Shown: positions 19,729 through 30,570 of the stretch, piece by piece | Layout: the number at the start of each line of letters is the position of its first letter | Numbering within the stretch: position 1 is the first letter of the stretch | Source: Janthinobacterium sp. FW305-129 | GTDB taxonomy: Bacteria; Pseudomonadota; Gammaproteobacteria; Burkholderiales; Burkholderiaceae_D | Direction: 5' to 3' | NCBI RefSeq assembly: GCF_020858115.1 | Contig: NZ_JACYMM010000006.1 | Coordinates: forward strand, 248,001 to 312,000 | Length of the DNA stretch: 64,000 nt | Program-made: the position numbers and the translations under genes | The notes under the pieces: model-generated | Databases searched by the model: none | Told to the model about the DNA's origin: nothing | What the model saw: only the letters and a program-made list of their open reading frames with translations

Positions 19729-20211
19729 ATGAAAATTTCAGAAGTTAGCCTCGACGCCACCGATTTGCAGATACTCAGGCTGTTGCAGGATGAAGGACGG
19801 CTGTCCAACGCGCGCCTGGCCGAGCGCTTGAAGCTGAGCGAAACCCCCGTCTGGCGCCGCCTGCGGCGCCTGGAAGACGAGGGTTTTATTACCGGCTACC
19901 AGGCTTTGCTCAACCGCAAGAAGCTGGGCATCGGCCTGGTGGCCTTCGTGCGCGTGGTGTTTGCCAACCATGGCGGCGAGCAGCCGTCGCAGTTCGAGCA
20001 AGCCATCGCGACCATTCCCGAGATATTGTCCTGCCACAATGTAGCAGGCGAAGCCGATTATTTCCTGCAAGTGGTGGCGCGCGACCTGGAAGCGTATGGC
20101 GAATTCGTCTCGACCGTGCTGCGCCGCCTGCCCGGCGTGGCGGAAATCCAGTCCAGCCTGTCGATGCGCGAAATCAAGTCGTCGAACCGCCTGCCCCTGC
20201 TGCTGGCCTGA
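19729..20211 (+). CDS. Lrp/AsnC-family transcriptional regulator
   Basis: The 160-residue protein has an AsnC-type helix-turn-helix at about 10-60 (LDATDLQILRLLQDEGRLSN, then LAERLKLSETPVWRRLRRLE) and a C-terminal RAM ligand-binding domain with CHNVAGEADYFLQV. Such regulators sense amino acids and often control a divergent exporter; the LysE-family gene here fits. The ligand is unknown. Confidence 0.9.
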   Translation: MKISEVSLDATDLQILRLLQDEGRLSNARLAERLKLSETPVWRRLRRLEDEGFITGYQALLNRKKLGIGLVAFVRVVFANHGGEQPSQFEQAIATIPEILSCHNVAGEADYFLQVVARDLEAYGEFVSTVLRRLPGVAEIQSSLSMREIKSSNRLPLLLA

Positions 20212-20289
20212 GCCGGCGGGGGCGCACTATAATTGGAACAGTTGCCAGGAATCGTGCCTGGCGCCCTGACCGCCATTCCAAGGACCGCC

Positions 20290-21246
20290 ATGCCCGATTC
20301 TTTGTCCCCCCTGTTTCCCGCCCTGACGCCGAACCGGCACGGCATGCTGGCCGTCGATGACGTGCACACCATTTATTGGGAAGAGTGCGGCAACCCCGAC
20401 GGCATTCCCGTGCTGTTCCTGCATGGCGGCCCGGGCGCGGGCCTGTCGCCGCAGCACCGCCGCTTCTTCGATCCGCAGCGCTACCGCGTGATCCTGTTCG
20501 ACCAGCGCGGCGCCGGCAAGTCCACGCCGCTGGGCGAGTGGCGCAACAACACGACGCAGCTGCTGATCGAGGACATCGAAACGCTGCGCATCCGGTTCGG
20601 CATCGCCCAATGGCTGGTGTTTGGCGGTTCCTGGGGCTCGACCCTGGCGCTGGCGTATGGCCAGGCGCATCCGGCAGCCTGCCTCGGCTTCGTGCTGCGC
20701 GGCATCTTTTTGTGCACGCAGGCGGAAATCGACTGGTTCATCGAAGGCGTGCGCTGGTTTTATCCGGACCTGTACGAGGAATTCGCCGCCCCCATTCCGG
20801 CAGAGGAACGGGGCGACCTGCTGGCGGCCTACGTGCAACGCATTCTCAGCAGCGACCCCGCCGTGTACTGGCCCGCGGCGCGCGCCTGGAGCCGCTTCGA
20901 GGGCCGCCGCGTGTACCTGATGCCGCAACCGGAAGATGCGCCGAACGATGCGCTGGATCTGGGCGTGGGCCGGCTCGAATCGCATTACATGGCCAACCTC
21001 GGTTTCATGGAGGAAGACCAGCTGATCCGCAACATGGGGCGCATCGCGCATTTGCCGGCCGTTATCGTGCAGGGACGCTACGACGCCATCTGCCCGCCAC
21101 TGTCGGCCTACCGTTTGCAGCAAGCCTGGCCTGGTTCCCAGCTTGAAATGATTCCCGACGCGGGCCATGGCGCGCTCGAGCACGGCATCGCTTCGGCGCT
21201 GGTGCGCGCCACCGAGCGCTTCGTGCCGGGGCGCGGCTTCGCATGA
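20290..21246 (+). CDS. pip: Proline iminopeptidase
   Basis: Proline iminopeptidase releases N-terminal proline from peptides in the cytoplasm. The 318-residue alpha/beta hydrolase has the oxyanion-region HGGPGAG, DQRGAGKS, the nucleophile elbow GGSWGSTLA, the acid in GRYDAICP and the catalytic His in GHGALE, all at standard spacing for peptidase S33. ATG 20290 has AAGGA upstream and gives the family-like MPDSLSPLFP; the frame is open 57 bases earlier without a better site. A strong GC-rich stem-loop without a T-run (21257-21284) follows the gene. Confidence 0.93.
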   Translation: MPDSLSPLFPALTPNRHGMLAVDDVHTIYWEECGNPDGIPVLFLHGGPGAGLSPQHRRFFDPQRYRVILFDQRGAGKSTPLGEWRNNTTQLLIEDIETLRIRFGIAQWLVFGGSWGSTLALAYGQAHPAACLGFVLRGIFLCTQAEIDWFIEGVRWFYPDLYEEFAAPIPAEERGDLLAAYVQRILSSDPAVYWPAARAWSRFEGRRVYLMPQPEDAPNDALDLGVGRLESHYMANLGFMEEDQLIRNMGRIAHLPAVIVQGRYDAICPPLSAYRLQQAWPGSQLEMIPDAGHGALEHGIASALVRATERFVPGRGFA

Positions 21247-21256
21247 CCTTGCAACG

Positions 21257-21284
21257 CGCCGGTTGGCAAAGCAGCCAGCCGGCG
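21257..21284. other. Stem-loop between pip and the DUF2721 gene
   Basis: CGCCGGTTGGC, a six-base loop and GCCAGCCGGCG form an 11-pair stem with one G-U-type mismatch. No run of T follows on either strand, so it is not a standard terminator. It may still end pip transcription or shield the 3' end. Confidence 0.5.
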
Positions 21285-21358
21285 TGCGCCACCTGCTACA
21301 CTATGGCCTGTGCTGGCGCCACGGTCGGGCGCCGGTGTGAACCCACGACTTTTTATCC

Positions 21359-21799
21359 ATGAACATACAGATCGGCGACATCGGCCATATCATCCAGCTG
21401 GCGATTGCGCCGGTTTTCCTGTTGACCGGTATCGGTACCATGCTGGTGGTGCTGACCAACCGCCTGGGCCGCATCATCGACCGCACGCGCGTGCTGGAAG
21501 ACCGGCTCGACATCGGCTACAACGATTTCTATATGGATGAGCTAGATACCCTGTATCAGCGTACCCATCTGATCAATTACTCGATTTCGCTCAGCACGGC
21601 GTGCGGTTTCTTCGTCTGCGTCATCATCGCCATGCTGTTTTTGGGCGATATTCTGAACCTGACCCTGGATAAATACATCGCGGCCTTCTTTGTGCTGGCC
21701 GTGATTTGCCTGATCGGCTGTTTTATTTATTTACTGCGCGAAATTTACCTGGCTGCCAGGGCCCAGCGCATCCGGCGCCATATCCGCCCGCCCCGCTAG
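21359..21799 (+). CDS. DUF2721-family membrane protein
   Basis: This 146-residue protein has three or four hydrophobic helices. Its N-terminal IQLAIAPVFLLTGIGTML followed by LTNRLGRIIDRTRVLED is typical of the DUF2721 family, whose function is unknown. The gene starts at ATG 21359, with a TACACT hexamer about 60 bases upstream that could be the -10 element. The next small gene starts 42 bases after its stop on the same strand. Confidence 0.8.
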   Translation: MNIQIGDIGHIIQLAIAPVFLLTGIGTMLVVLTNRLGRIIDRTRVLEDRLDIGYNDFYMDELDTLYQRTHLINYSISLSTACGFFVCVIIAMLFLGDILNLTLDKYIAAFFVLAVICLIGCFIYLLREIYLAARAQRIRRHIRPPR

Positions 21800-21841
21800 G
21801 CGGCGCGCCGGTTTACCCTACTATTGAAGAACGAGTCCCGT

Positions 21842-22297
21842 ATGCACGATTACAAACGTCCCCCCACCCTGCACCGCTACGGCCAGCGCAGCGAACTCGA
21901 GCTGGCCTTGAGCCTGGGCCAGTTCCGCCTGATGCCCGTGGGCAATTGTTTGACCCTGAGCTTTTCGCAAGTGTGGGACAAGCAACTGTTCGACCTGTTC
22001 GCCCCGGCCGACGCTTGTTTGATCATCCACAATACGGAAGAATTCGGCGAACGCCTGCACCGCGCCGTGCAGCGCACCTTGCCCAGCTGGGCAGGCATCG
22101 ATGGCCTGGTCGAATACGGCCAGCGCGCCGCGCTGGGCGCCGCCTTCACCAAGACGCGCGCCGAAGCGTTTGAGCAGGAATGGCTGTTCGCCTGGCGCTC
22201 GATGCAGCCGCAAGCGAGCCTGAACCCCGTCACGGTGAAGCTGGGCAGCCTGGAAAACTTCGCGGAAATCCGCGACCGCGATACGTATTTAGCCTGA
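21842..22297 (+). CDS. Hypothetical protein
   Basis: I do not recognize this 151-residue soluble protein. It has no signal peptide or membrane segment. It contains LGQFRLMPVGNCLTLSF, a DACLIIHNTEEFGERL region and a C-terminal LFAWRSMQPQASLNP stretch. ATG 21842 is preferred over an in-frame TTG 18 bases earlier. The gene is cooriented with the DUF2721 gene and its stop is one base from the end of the convergent SRPBCC gene. Codon use matches the neighbours, so it is probably real. Confidence 0.65.
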   Translation: MHDYKRPPTLHRYGQRSELELALSLGQFRLMPVGNCLTLSFSQVWDKQLFDLFAPADACLIIHNTEEFGERLHRAVQRTLPSWAGIDGLVEYGQRAALGAAFTKTRAEAFEQEWLFAWRSMQPQASLNPVTVKLGSLENFAEIRDRDTYLA

Positions 22298-22298
22298 T

Positions 22299-22880
22299 TT
22301 ATCCGGATTTATCGGCGTACTGGCTGTCGATGCGGGTGAGCACGGCCGCCATCATGCGCTCGATATCGCCGCGTATCATGGTCGTGCCCAGCATGCCGGG
22401 CACATAGAAGCCCGGCATCAGCCGGCTGGAAAAGACGATGCGCGTGCCGCCCGTCTCGGGCACGGGATACAGATTCCAGCGCGATTCGTAATGCCGCATG
22501 TCGCCCGAGATCAGGGCGATGTCGATGGCCGTCAACGGCGTTTCCGTGGCCCGCACCACCAGGTGGATGGGGTGGTTCATGAACAGGAAGCGCGCCATGC
22601 CCTGCTGTTCGATGATGACTTCATTGCCGTTGCGCGACAGCACGCGGCAGGAACTGAGGTCGGGCACGAATTCGCTCATGCGCTCGTAGGTGGTCAGGGT
22701 CTTCCAGACGGACGCCGGCGGCGCCTGCACGCTGCCGCTGGCATCGACTTCATACATGCGCTGCCCGTCGACCTCGATGCGCTTGACGTCGACCTTCAGC
22801 TTGTCCAGGCGTGGCGCCTGCGCCAGCGCGGTCGCGGGGACGGCGCACAGCATCAGCAGGCAGAGGAAGAGTCGCGTCAT
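22299..22880 (-). CDS. Exported SRPBCC/START-fold protein (polyketide cyclase/dehydrase type)
   Basis: The 193-residue protein has a signal peptide (MTRLFLCLLMLCAVPATALA) and then an SRPBCC-like fold: VDASGSVQAPPASVWKTLTT, an EFVPDLSSC block, and a final long helix (GDIERMMAAVLTRID). Such proteins bind hydrophobic ligands, here in the periplasm. AGGTGG before ATG 22880 supports the start; the frame extends 23 codons further upstream without support. The ligand is unknown. Confidence 0.8.
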   Translation of the reverse strand: MTRLFLCLLMLCAVPATALAQAPRLDKLKVDVKRIEVDGQRMYEVDASGSVQAPPASVWKTLTTYERMSEFVPDLSSCRVLSRNGNEVIIEQQGMARFLFMNHPIHLVVRATETPLTAIDIALISGDMRHYESRWNLYPVPETGGTRIVFSSRLMPGFYVPGMLGTTMIRGDIERMMAAVLTRIDSQYADKSG

Positions 22881-22889
22881 GCCACCTAG

Positions 22890-25082
<2,193 letters not shown>

Positions 25083-25085
<3 letters not shown>

Positions 25086-25120
25086 AAAGAAAGCCTGCCG
25101 GCTGGGTAGCGGGCAGGCTT
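25083..25120 (-). terminator. Terminator of the ybaL-like gene
   Basis: Read on the minus strand, AAGCCTGCC ... GGCAGGCTT is followed by TTCTTTTTA. The nine-pair stem and T-rich tail lie just past the minus-strand antiporter gene, and the hairpin may also help end the convergent fadH. Confidence 0.8.
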
Positions 25121-25142
25121 GCTGGATGGAAAGGGTACCGGC

Positions 25143-26855
25143 TTAATGCCCGCCATGCCCCTTCTTCGCCGCATCAAAACTCTGCAGCACGTGTTCGGCC
25201 ATGCCGTTCGCCAGTTCGTGTTCGCCGATGAACACCTTGCCCGCGTTTTCCGCGCGCAACAATTCCGCCTCTTCCTCGCTGTGCGTGCGCACCACCGTCA
25301 TGATGTTCGGGTTCAGCGCGCGCGCCGTTTCGATCATGGCGCGCACGTGGAAGGTGTCCGGCGTGGCGATGACGAGCATGGTGGCGTGCGTGATGTGCGC
25401 CTGGATCAGTACGGCCGGCTCGCCCGCATTGCCGGCCACGGCCGGGATGCCCTGCTTGCGCAGCTGGTCGACGATTTCGCGGTTTTCCTCGGCCACGACA
25501 AAGTGGATGCCCCGCTCCATCAGGGCGGCGGCGATGCGCCGGCCCACGCGGCCATAGCCGACGAGCACGATCTGGCCCGACAGCTTTTCCTGCGGCACCG
25601 TCATCGGCAGCTCGGCCAGCGGGTCCGTCGTGCGTTCGAACTTGCGGGCGAAGTCGCTGTTGCCGATCACGCGCAGCAGCGGCTTGGCCATGCTGAACAC
25701 CAGCGGGTTGAGGGCAATCGACAGGATGGCGCCGGCCAGGATCAGGCTTTGGCCTTCCTGCGGCATCAGGCCCAGGGACAGGCCCAGGGCGGCCAGGATG
25801 AACGAGAATTCGCCGATCTGCGCCAGGCTGGCCGAGACGATGATGGCCGTTTTCGGCGGATAGCGCAGCACCATCACGAGCAAGAAGGCGGCAATCGACT
25901 TGCCGAAGATGATGATGGCGCACACGGCCAGCACCTGCAGCGGCTTGTCGATGAGGATGGTCGGCTCGAACAGCATGCCGACGGAGACGAAGAACAGCAC
26001 GGCGAACGCGTCGCGCAGGGGCAAGGACTCTTCCGCGGCGCGGTGACTGAGTTCGGATTCGCGCAGCACCATGCCGGCGAAGAAGGCGCCCAGCGCGAAC
26101 GACACGCCGAACAGCTTGGTCGAAGCGTAGGCGATGCCGACGGCGGCGGCGATCACGCACAGGGTGAACAGTTCGCGCGAACCGGTGCGCGCCACTTGCC
26201 ACAGTATCCACGGGAACAGCTTGCGGCCGACCACCAGCATGAAGACGATGAAACCGGCCACTTGCCCCAGAGTAATGGCCAGGGTTTGCCACAGGCTGGC
26301 CGCCTCGGCGCCCGGCGCGACCTTGCCGCCCAGCACACCGGCAAACGCCGGCAGCAGCACCAGCACCAATACGGTGACGAGGTCTTCTACCACCAGCCAG
26401 CCGACGGCGATGCGGCCATTGAGCGAGTCGAGGATGCCCCGTTCTTCCAGCGCGCGCAGCAGCACCACGGTACTGGCCACGGACAGGGCCAGGCCAAACA
26501 CCAGTCCGCCGCCGAGGCTCCAGCCCCACCAGTGGGCCAGGCCCATGCCCATCGCCGTGGCGACGCCGATCTGCAGGATGGCGCCGGGCAGCGCGATCTT
26601 GCGCACGTCCCACAAATCTTCGATGGAAAAGTGCAGGCCGACACCGAACATCATCAGCATCACCCCGATTTCCGCCAATTGCCCGGCTATTTCCGCATCC
26701 GCCACAAAACCGGGCGTGGCCGGTCCGATGATGATGCCGGCGGCCAGATAGCCGACCAGGGCCGGCAGTTTCAGGCGCGCGGCGATGAAGCCGAAGATGA
26801 GGCCGAACCCGAGGGCGGCGGCGATGGTGGTGATCAGGCTGATGTCATGGGGCAT
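25143..26855 (-). CDS. ybaL: Monovalent cation:proton antiporter of the YbaL/Kef type (CPA2)
   Basis: The 570-residue inner-membrane protein has about 12 hydrophobic helices of the Na+/H+ exchanger fold, with LVGYLAAGIIIGPATPGFVAD and SFALGAFFAGMVLRESELSH close to E. coli YbaL. A C-terminal RCK/TrkA_N domain begins at about 405 (IVLVGYGRVGRRIA) and binds nucleotide to gate transport. ATG 26855 (MPHDISLITTIA) has AAGGAA upstream; the frame extends 24 codons further. It probably exports K+ in exchange for protons under stress, by analogy. Confidence 0.9.
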   Translation of the reverse strand: MPHDISLITTIAAALGFGLIFGFIAARLKLPALVGYLAAGIIIGPATPGFVADAEIAGQLAEIGVMLMMFGVGLHFSIEDLWDVRKIALPGAILQIGVATAMGMGLAHWWGWSLGGGLVFGLALSVASTVVLLRALEERGILDSLNGRIAVGWLVVEDLVTVLVLVLLPAFAGVLGGKVAPGAEAASLWQTLAITLGQVAGFIVFMLVVGRKLFPWILWQVARTGSRELFTLCVIAAAVGIAYASTKLFGVSFALGAFFAGMVLRESELSHRAAEESLPLRDAFAVLFFVSVGMLFEPTILIDKPLQVLAVCAIIIFGKSIAAFLLVMVLRYPPKTAIIVSASLAQIGEFSFILAALGLSLGLMPQEGQSLILAGAILSIALNPLVFSMAKPLLRVIGNSDFARKFERTTDPLAELPMTVPQEKLSGQIVLVGYGRVGRRIAAALMERGIHFVVAEENREIVDQLRKQGIPAVAGNAGEPAVLIQAHITHATMLVIATPDTFHVRAMIETARALNPNIMTVVRTHSEEEAELLRAENAGKVFIGEHELANGMAEHVLQSFDAAKKGHGGH

Positions 26856-27020
26856 GCGTGTGGGGTTCCTTATGGGGACGTGCGGATGGAAAAGATGTTG
26901 CTCAGCGACCAAGTATAAACGCATCAAAGGCCCTGCCGGAAAATTTCCTGCGGCTTTATTGCAAAAAACCTGTGCTATATCTTCGTCCAGCTGGAAGCGA
27001 ACGCCCGCCTATCCGTCACG

Positions 27021-27052
27021 AACATCGCCTAATTCAGGAATCAGGCGATGTT
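27021..27052. other. Long stem-loop downstream of the fabH-like gene
   Basis: AACATCGCCTAATT and AATCAGGCGATGTT form a 14-pair stem with one mismatch and a short loop. It is 13 bases beyond the end of the minus-strand fabH-like gene. There is no T-run, so it may act as an RNA 3' end or a Rho-dependent site. Confidence 0.5.
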
Positions 27053-27064
27053 ACACCCATGCGC

Positions 27065-28186
27065 TCAGAGCTTGCGCACGACCACGCAGCCGATGGAATA
27101 GCCGGCGCCGAACGAGCAGATGACCCCGGTGCTGCCGGCGGCCATGTCATCTTGATATTTATGGAAGGCAATGATGGAGCCGGCCGACGAGGTGTTGGCG
27201 TAGGTGTCGAGGATCACGGGCGCTTCGTTGGCTTGCGCGTCGCGGCCCAGGATCAGGCGCGCGATCAGCAGGTTCATGTTCAGGTTGGCCTGGTGCAGCC
27301 AGTAGCGGCTCACTTGCGCCACTTCCACGCCGGCCTTGGCCAGGGTCGCCTTGATCATTTCGGCCGCCATCGGGCACACTTCCTTGAAGACCTTGCGCCC
27401 TTGCTGGCGGAACAATTTGTCGGCCTTGCCCACGCCGGACTCGTCAAAACGGTTGAGGAAGCCGAAATTGTTGCGGATGGCGTTAGAAAAGCGCGTTTTC
27501 AGTTCCGTGCCGATGATCTCGAACTGGTGGCTGGAAACGGCCGTATCTTTCGCTTCGACGATGATGGCCGTACAGGCGTCGCCGAAAATGAAGTGGCTGT
27601 CGCGGTCGCGCCAGTTCAGGTGGCCGCTGGTGATTTCGGGATTCAAGACCAGCACGGCGCGCGCCTGGCCGCTTTGCACGGCGGCCACCGCTTGCTGGAT
27701 GCCGAAGGTGGCGGACGAGCACGCCACGTTCATGTCAAAACCATAACCATCGATGCCGAGCGCATCCTGCACTTCCACGGCCATGGCCGGGTAGGCGCGC
27801 TGCATGTTGCTGCAGGCCACCAGCACCATGTCGATGTCGGCCGGCGTGCGGCCCGCGCGCGTCAGGGCGTCTTTGGCGGCGGCGACGGCCATTTCCGCCT
27901 GCAGCGACAATTCGTCATCGCCCCGTTCAGCAATGCGCGACACCATGCGCGCCGGGTCGAGGATGCCTTCCTTTTCCATCACGAAGCGCGACTTGATACC
28001 GGACGCCTTTTCGATGAAGGCCACGCTCGACAGCTCCAGCGCCGTCACTTCGCCCGCGGCGATCGCGCCAGCGTTGTCGGCATTGAACTTTTCCGCGTAG
28101 GCATTGAAGCAGGCGACCAGCTCTTCGTTGGAGATCGAAAATGGCGGCGTGTACAGTCCGGTACCGCTGATGACGACTTGTTTCAT
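27065..28186 (-). CDS. Beta-ketoacyl-ACP synthase III family protein (FabH-like)
   Basis: The 373-residue thiolase-fold protein has the FabH catalytic triad: Cys in MNVACSSATFG, His in YWLHQANLNM and Asn in YANTSSAGS. It is longer than housekeeping FabH (about 317 residues) and carries an insertion of roughly 40 residues after the N-terminal strand, as in the long FabH-like family that condenses fatty acyl-CoA with malonyl-ACP. It is a lone gene, with no fatty-acid synthesis cluster around it, so a role in acyl-CoA shunting or a secondary metabolite is as likely as de novo synthesis. A long stem-loop follows. Confidence 0.82.
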   Translation of the reverse strand: MKQVVISGTGLYTPPFSISNEELVACFNAYAEKFNADNAGAIAAGEVTALELSSVAFIEKASGIKSRFVMEKEGILDPARMVSRIAERGDDELSLQAEMAVAAAKDALTRAGRTPADIDMVLVACSNMQRAYPAMAVEVQDALGIDGYGFDMNVACSSATFGIQQAVAAVQSGQARAVLVLNPEITSGHLNWRDRDSHFIFGDACTAIIVEAKDTAVSSHQFEIIGTELKTRFSNAIRNNFGFLNRFDESGVGKADKLFRQQGRKVFKEVCPMAAEMIKATLAKAGVEVAQVSRYWLHQANLNMNLLIARLILGRDAQANEAPVILDTYANTSSAGSIIAFHKYQDDMAAGSTGVICSFGAGYSIGCVVVRKL

Positions 28187-28361
28187 GGTTAAACTTTCAA
28201 ATTTGGCAATCGACGTGGCGCCGATAAGTGAAGCAAATTTTACACAAACGGGCTCGACTGTAGAGAGTTTCGTGTTGCGGGGCAGGGGGATGTGTGGCGG
28301 AAGATTGATTTTTGTCGCGTGGACGGCTTACCGGGGGGCATGGCGCCCCCCGCGCTACTGC

Positions 28362-29804
28362 TTACTTCTGCTGTTCTTTCTTGACGTCGGCCTGCACCAC
28401 CACCGGTTCGGCCTTGGCCAGCTGGACTGGTAAACCCTTCAGGTGGTTCAGTGCCTGGTGCAATTGGAAATCGTCCTGGCTGCCGAATTCCAGCGGTTTG
28501 CGGGTCTTTTCCAGGGCGATGATGCGCAATTGCTCTTCCATTTCGTCGTTGACGGGCGCGGCCTTGGCGCTTTCCTTGTCGCGGTCGTTGCTCAGATGCT
28601 TGGTCAGGTCCGCTTCGCGGATGCGCAAGCCGTTCAAGCCGTCGCCGTCCGCATTCTCATCGACCAGCAAGTCGGGCACGATGCCCTTGGCCTGGATCGA
28701 GCGGCCGTTCGGCGTGTAGTAGCGGGCCGTCGTCAGCTTGACGGCCGTGTCGGCAGTCAGCTGGCGGATGGTTTGCACGGAACCCTTGCCGAAGGTTTGC
28801 GTTCCGATGATGGTGGCGCGCTTGTAATCCTGCAGGGCGCCGGCGACGATTTCGGACGCCGAGGCCGAACCTGTGTTGACGAGCACCACCAGCGGCACTT
28901 TCTTGATGGCGGCCGGCAATTTTGCCAGTGCGTCGCCTTCCGAGCGGAACGTATAGTATTCGGCGCGGCCGTAGAACACCTGTTTCGAGTCCGGCAACTG
29001 GCCATTCGTCGAGACGATGGCCGCATCCTTCGGCAGGAAGGCGGCCGAGACGCCGATGGCGCCCTGCAGCACGCCGCCCGGATCGTTGCGCAGGTCCAGC
29101 ACCATGCCCTTGATGTTCGGGTCTTGCTTGTAGAGCGCCGTGATCTGCGCGGCCATGTCGTCGACGGTCGGTTCCTGGAATTGCGACACGCGCAGCCAGG
29201 CGTAGCCGGGCTCGACCATTTTCGCCTTCACGCTCTTTTGATGGATTTCCTCGCGCGTGATGGTGAAGGCCAGCGGCTGCGGTTCATCCTTGCGGGCAAT
29301 GGTCAGCGACACCTTGGTGCCCGGTTCGCCGCGCATGCGCTTGACGTTGTCGTCCAGGCTGACGCCCTTGACGGGCTGGCCGTCCAGACGGGTAATCAGG
29401 TCGCCGGCCTTGATGCCGGCGCGGTAGGCGGGCGAATCCTCGATGGGCGAGACGATCCTGATGTAGCCGTCTTCGCTCAGGCCGATTTCGATGCCCAGGC
29501 CGACGAACTTGCCTTCCGAGCCTTCGCGCAGCTCGGCGTAGGCTTTCTTGTCGAGGTAGGCGGAATGGGGGTCGAGCGAGGCGACCATGCCGGCAATGGC
29601 GTCTTCCAGCAGTTTTTTGTCTTCCACCGGCTCGACGTAATCGGACTTGATCAGGCCAAACACGTCGGCCAGCTGGCGCAGTTCTTCCAGCGGCAGGGGC
29701 GGCTCGACGGTCTTTTGCGCCATGGCCGAAAATTGCAGCGACACGGCGACGCCGGCCACCACGCCCAGGCCGATCAAGCCGGTATTTTTGAGTTTGCCCA
29801 TCAT
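28362..29804 (-). CDS. ctpA: Carboxy-terminal processing peptidase (S41)
   Basis: CtpA/Prc-type proteases cut the C-termini of periplasmic proteins and help control cell-wall hydrolases. The 480-residue product has an N-terminal membrane anchor, a PDZ domain (about 90-170, with YAGIKAGDLI-like AYRAGIKAGDLITRLDG), and the S41 catalytic Ser in SASASEIVAGAL and Lys in TFGKGSVQT. The C-terminus is Lys- and Glu-rich. An extra ATG directly after the first gives a one-residue ambiguity in the start. Confidence 0.92.
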   Translation of the reverse strand: MMGKLKNTGLIGLGVVAGVAVSLQFSAMAQKTVEPPLPLEELRQLADVFGLIKSDYVEPVEDKKLLEDAIAGMVASLDPHSAYLDKKAYAELREGSEGKFVGLGIEIGLSEDGYIRIVSPIEDSPAYRAGIKAGDLITRLDGQPVKGVSLDDNVKRMRGEPGTKVSLTIARKDEPQPLAFTITREEIHQKSVKAKMVEPGYAWLRVSQFQEPTVDDMAAQITALYKQDPNIKGMVLDLRNDPGGVLQGAIGVSAAFLPKDAAIVSTNGQLPDSKQVFYGRAEYYTFRSEGDALAKLPAAIKKVPLVVLVNTGSASASEIVAGALQDYKRATIIGTQTFGKGSVQTIRQLTADTAVKLTTARYYTPNGRSIQAKGIVPDLLVDENADGDGLNGLRIREADLTKHLSNDRDKESAKAAPVNDEMEEQLRIIALEKTRKPLEFGSQDDFQLHQALNHLKGLPVQLAKAEPVVVQADVKKEQQK

Positions 29805-30039
29805 TGCACCTTTGCAGCTAGCGTGTCTTGCACAAGCGCCAGTCCCCGTGGAGCGGCGCTTTGTTGAAAGTATAGACCTGAATCTCTGCCGGCGTGGGCC
29901 GGCCGTGGAAAAAGCGTGCCTGGGCTCAGTCTACGCGCGAAAACGGGGCTGCCAGCTTGCCATATGTTGCGGTTTTGTATGCGATGTATGGTTAGTCTTG
30001 AGGGGAGTAAGCATTTGTAAGAGTCGAAAAAAAGCGTGT

Positions 30040-30116
30040 GCCGCGGCCCTATAGTGGACTCGCATTCTCGACCCGAAGTGGTTTTGCCTGCGTCCGCGGA
30101 CGCAGGCTTTTTTTTA
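30040..30116 (+). ncRNA. Candidate small RNA ended by a strong terminator
   Basis: An orphan terminator (30086-30115) is preceded by the -10-like TATAGT at 30050-30055, with no reading frame between. If transcription starts shortly after the hexamer, the RNA would be about 55 bases long plus the T-run. No -35 element is convincing. I do not recognize the sequence as a known RNA, so this is an inference from the terminator alone. Confidence 0.35.
30086..30115 (+). terminator. Perfect Rho-independent terminator with no gene upstream
   Basis: GCCTGCGTCC, a two-base centre and GGACGCAGGC make a ten-pair perfect stem followed by eight T on the plus strand. On the minus strand no T-run follows, so it acts in the plus direction only. 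The nearest upstream gene, ctpA, points the other way. Confidence 0.92.
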
Positions 30117-30172
30117 TCCACGGGTTCAAGCTCATTTAGACTGGCGCTTCTTCCTTGGCAGCGGATAAAAAA

Positions 30173-30394
30173 ATGTTAACTGATTTGCAGGCACGCGCCG
30201 CGCTCACCGCGCTGATTGAAAAGTATCTGCAGGGGCGGGATCCTGATGCCGGCCTGCTGATCGACATCGTTCAGGATCCGTCACGGCAAGTGCCGATTCG
30301 GGGTGTGCTCGACGATATCGGACAGTTCAATCACACGCAGTTCACGCAACAGGAGCTGGCGCTGATCGACGACCTGCTGTATCTGTATGGATAA
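30173..30394 (+). CDS. Small hypothetical protein
   Basis: This 73-residue acidic protein is not recognized. It contains DLQARAALTALIEKYLQGRD and ends in ALIDDLLYLYG, and it looks all-helical and soluble. ATG 30173 is preferred over an in-frame TTG six codons earlier. It lies between the orphan terminator and the M13 peptidases. Its coding status is supported by GC-rich third positions, but the length makes it less certain. Confidence 0.55.
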   Translation: MLTDLQARAALTALIEKYLQGRDPDAGLLIDIVQDPSRQVPIRGVLDDIGQFNHTQFTQQELALIDDLLYLYG

Positions 30395-30570
30395 ACGCGT
30401 GAACACACCTTGAGCCTGGCCGAACTGAGCGGCGACTCCCGGGGCAGTCCGGGGGCAATATTGGCCAAAGGGCATGGTCGCGTGCTACATTCCTGCAGTG
30501 CCTGGCGCGGCAGGCTATCCGCCCGCAGCTATCCGCCCGGTCTCTTTGACATGCCCCATAAGGACAATCC

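Larger units (their letters stand above)
29805..30172. other. 368-base gap between ctpA and a small orphan gene
   Basis: This interval contains the promoter region of ctpA on the minus strand, then a stretch that ends in a perfect terminator on the plus strand (30086-30115). No protein-coding frame supports a gene upstream of that terminator. A TATAGT hexamer lies at 30050-30055, about 35 bases before the hairpin. See the small RNA entry. Confidence 0.5.

Noticed and set aside
28334..28354. GC hairpin near the ctpA end as a terminator
   Set aside because: GGGGGGC/GCCCCCC can pair, but no T-run follows on the minus strand, so it is not listed as a terminator.
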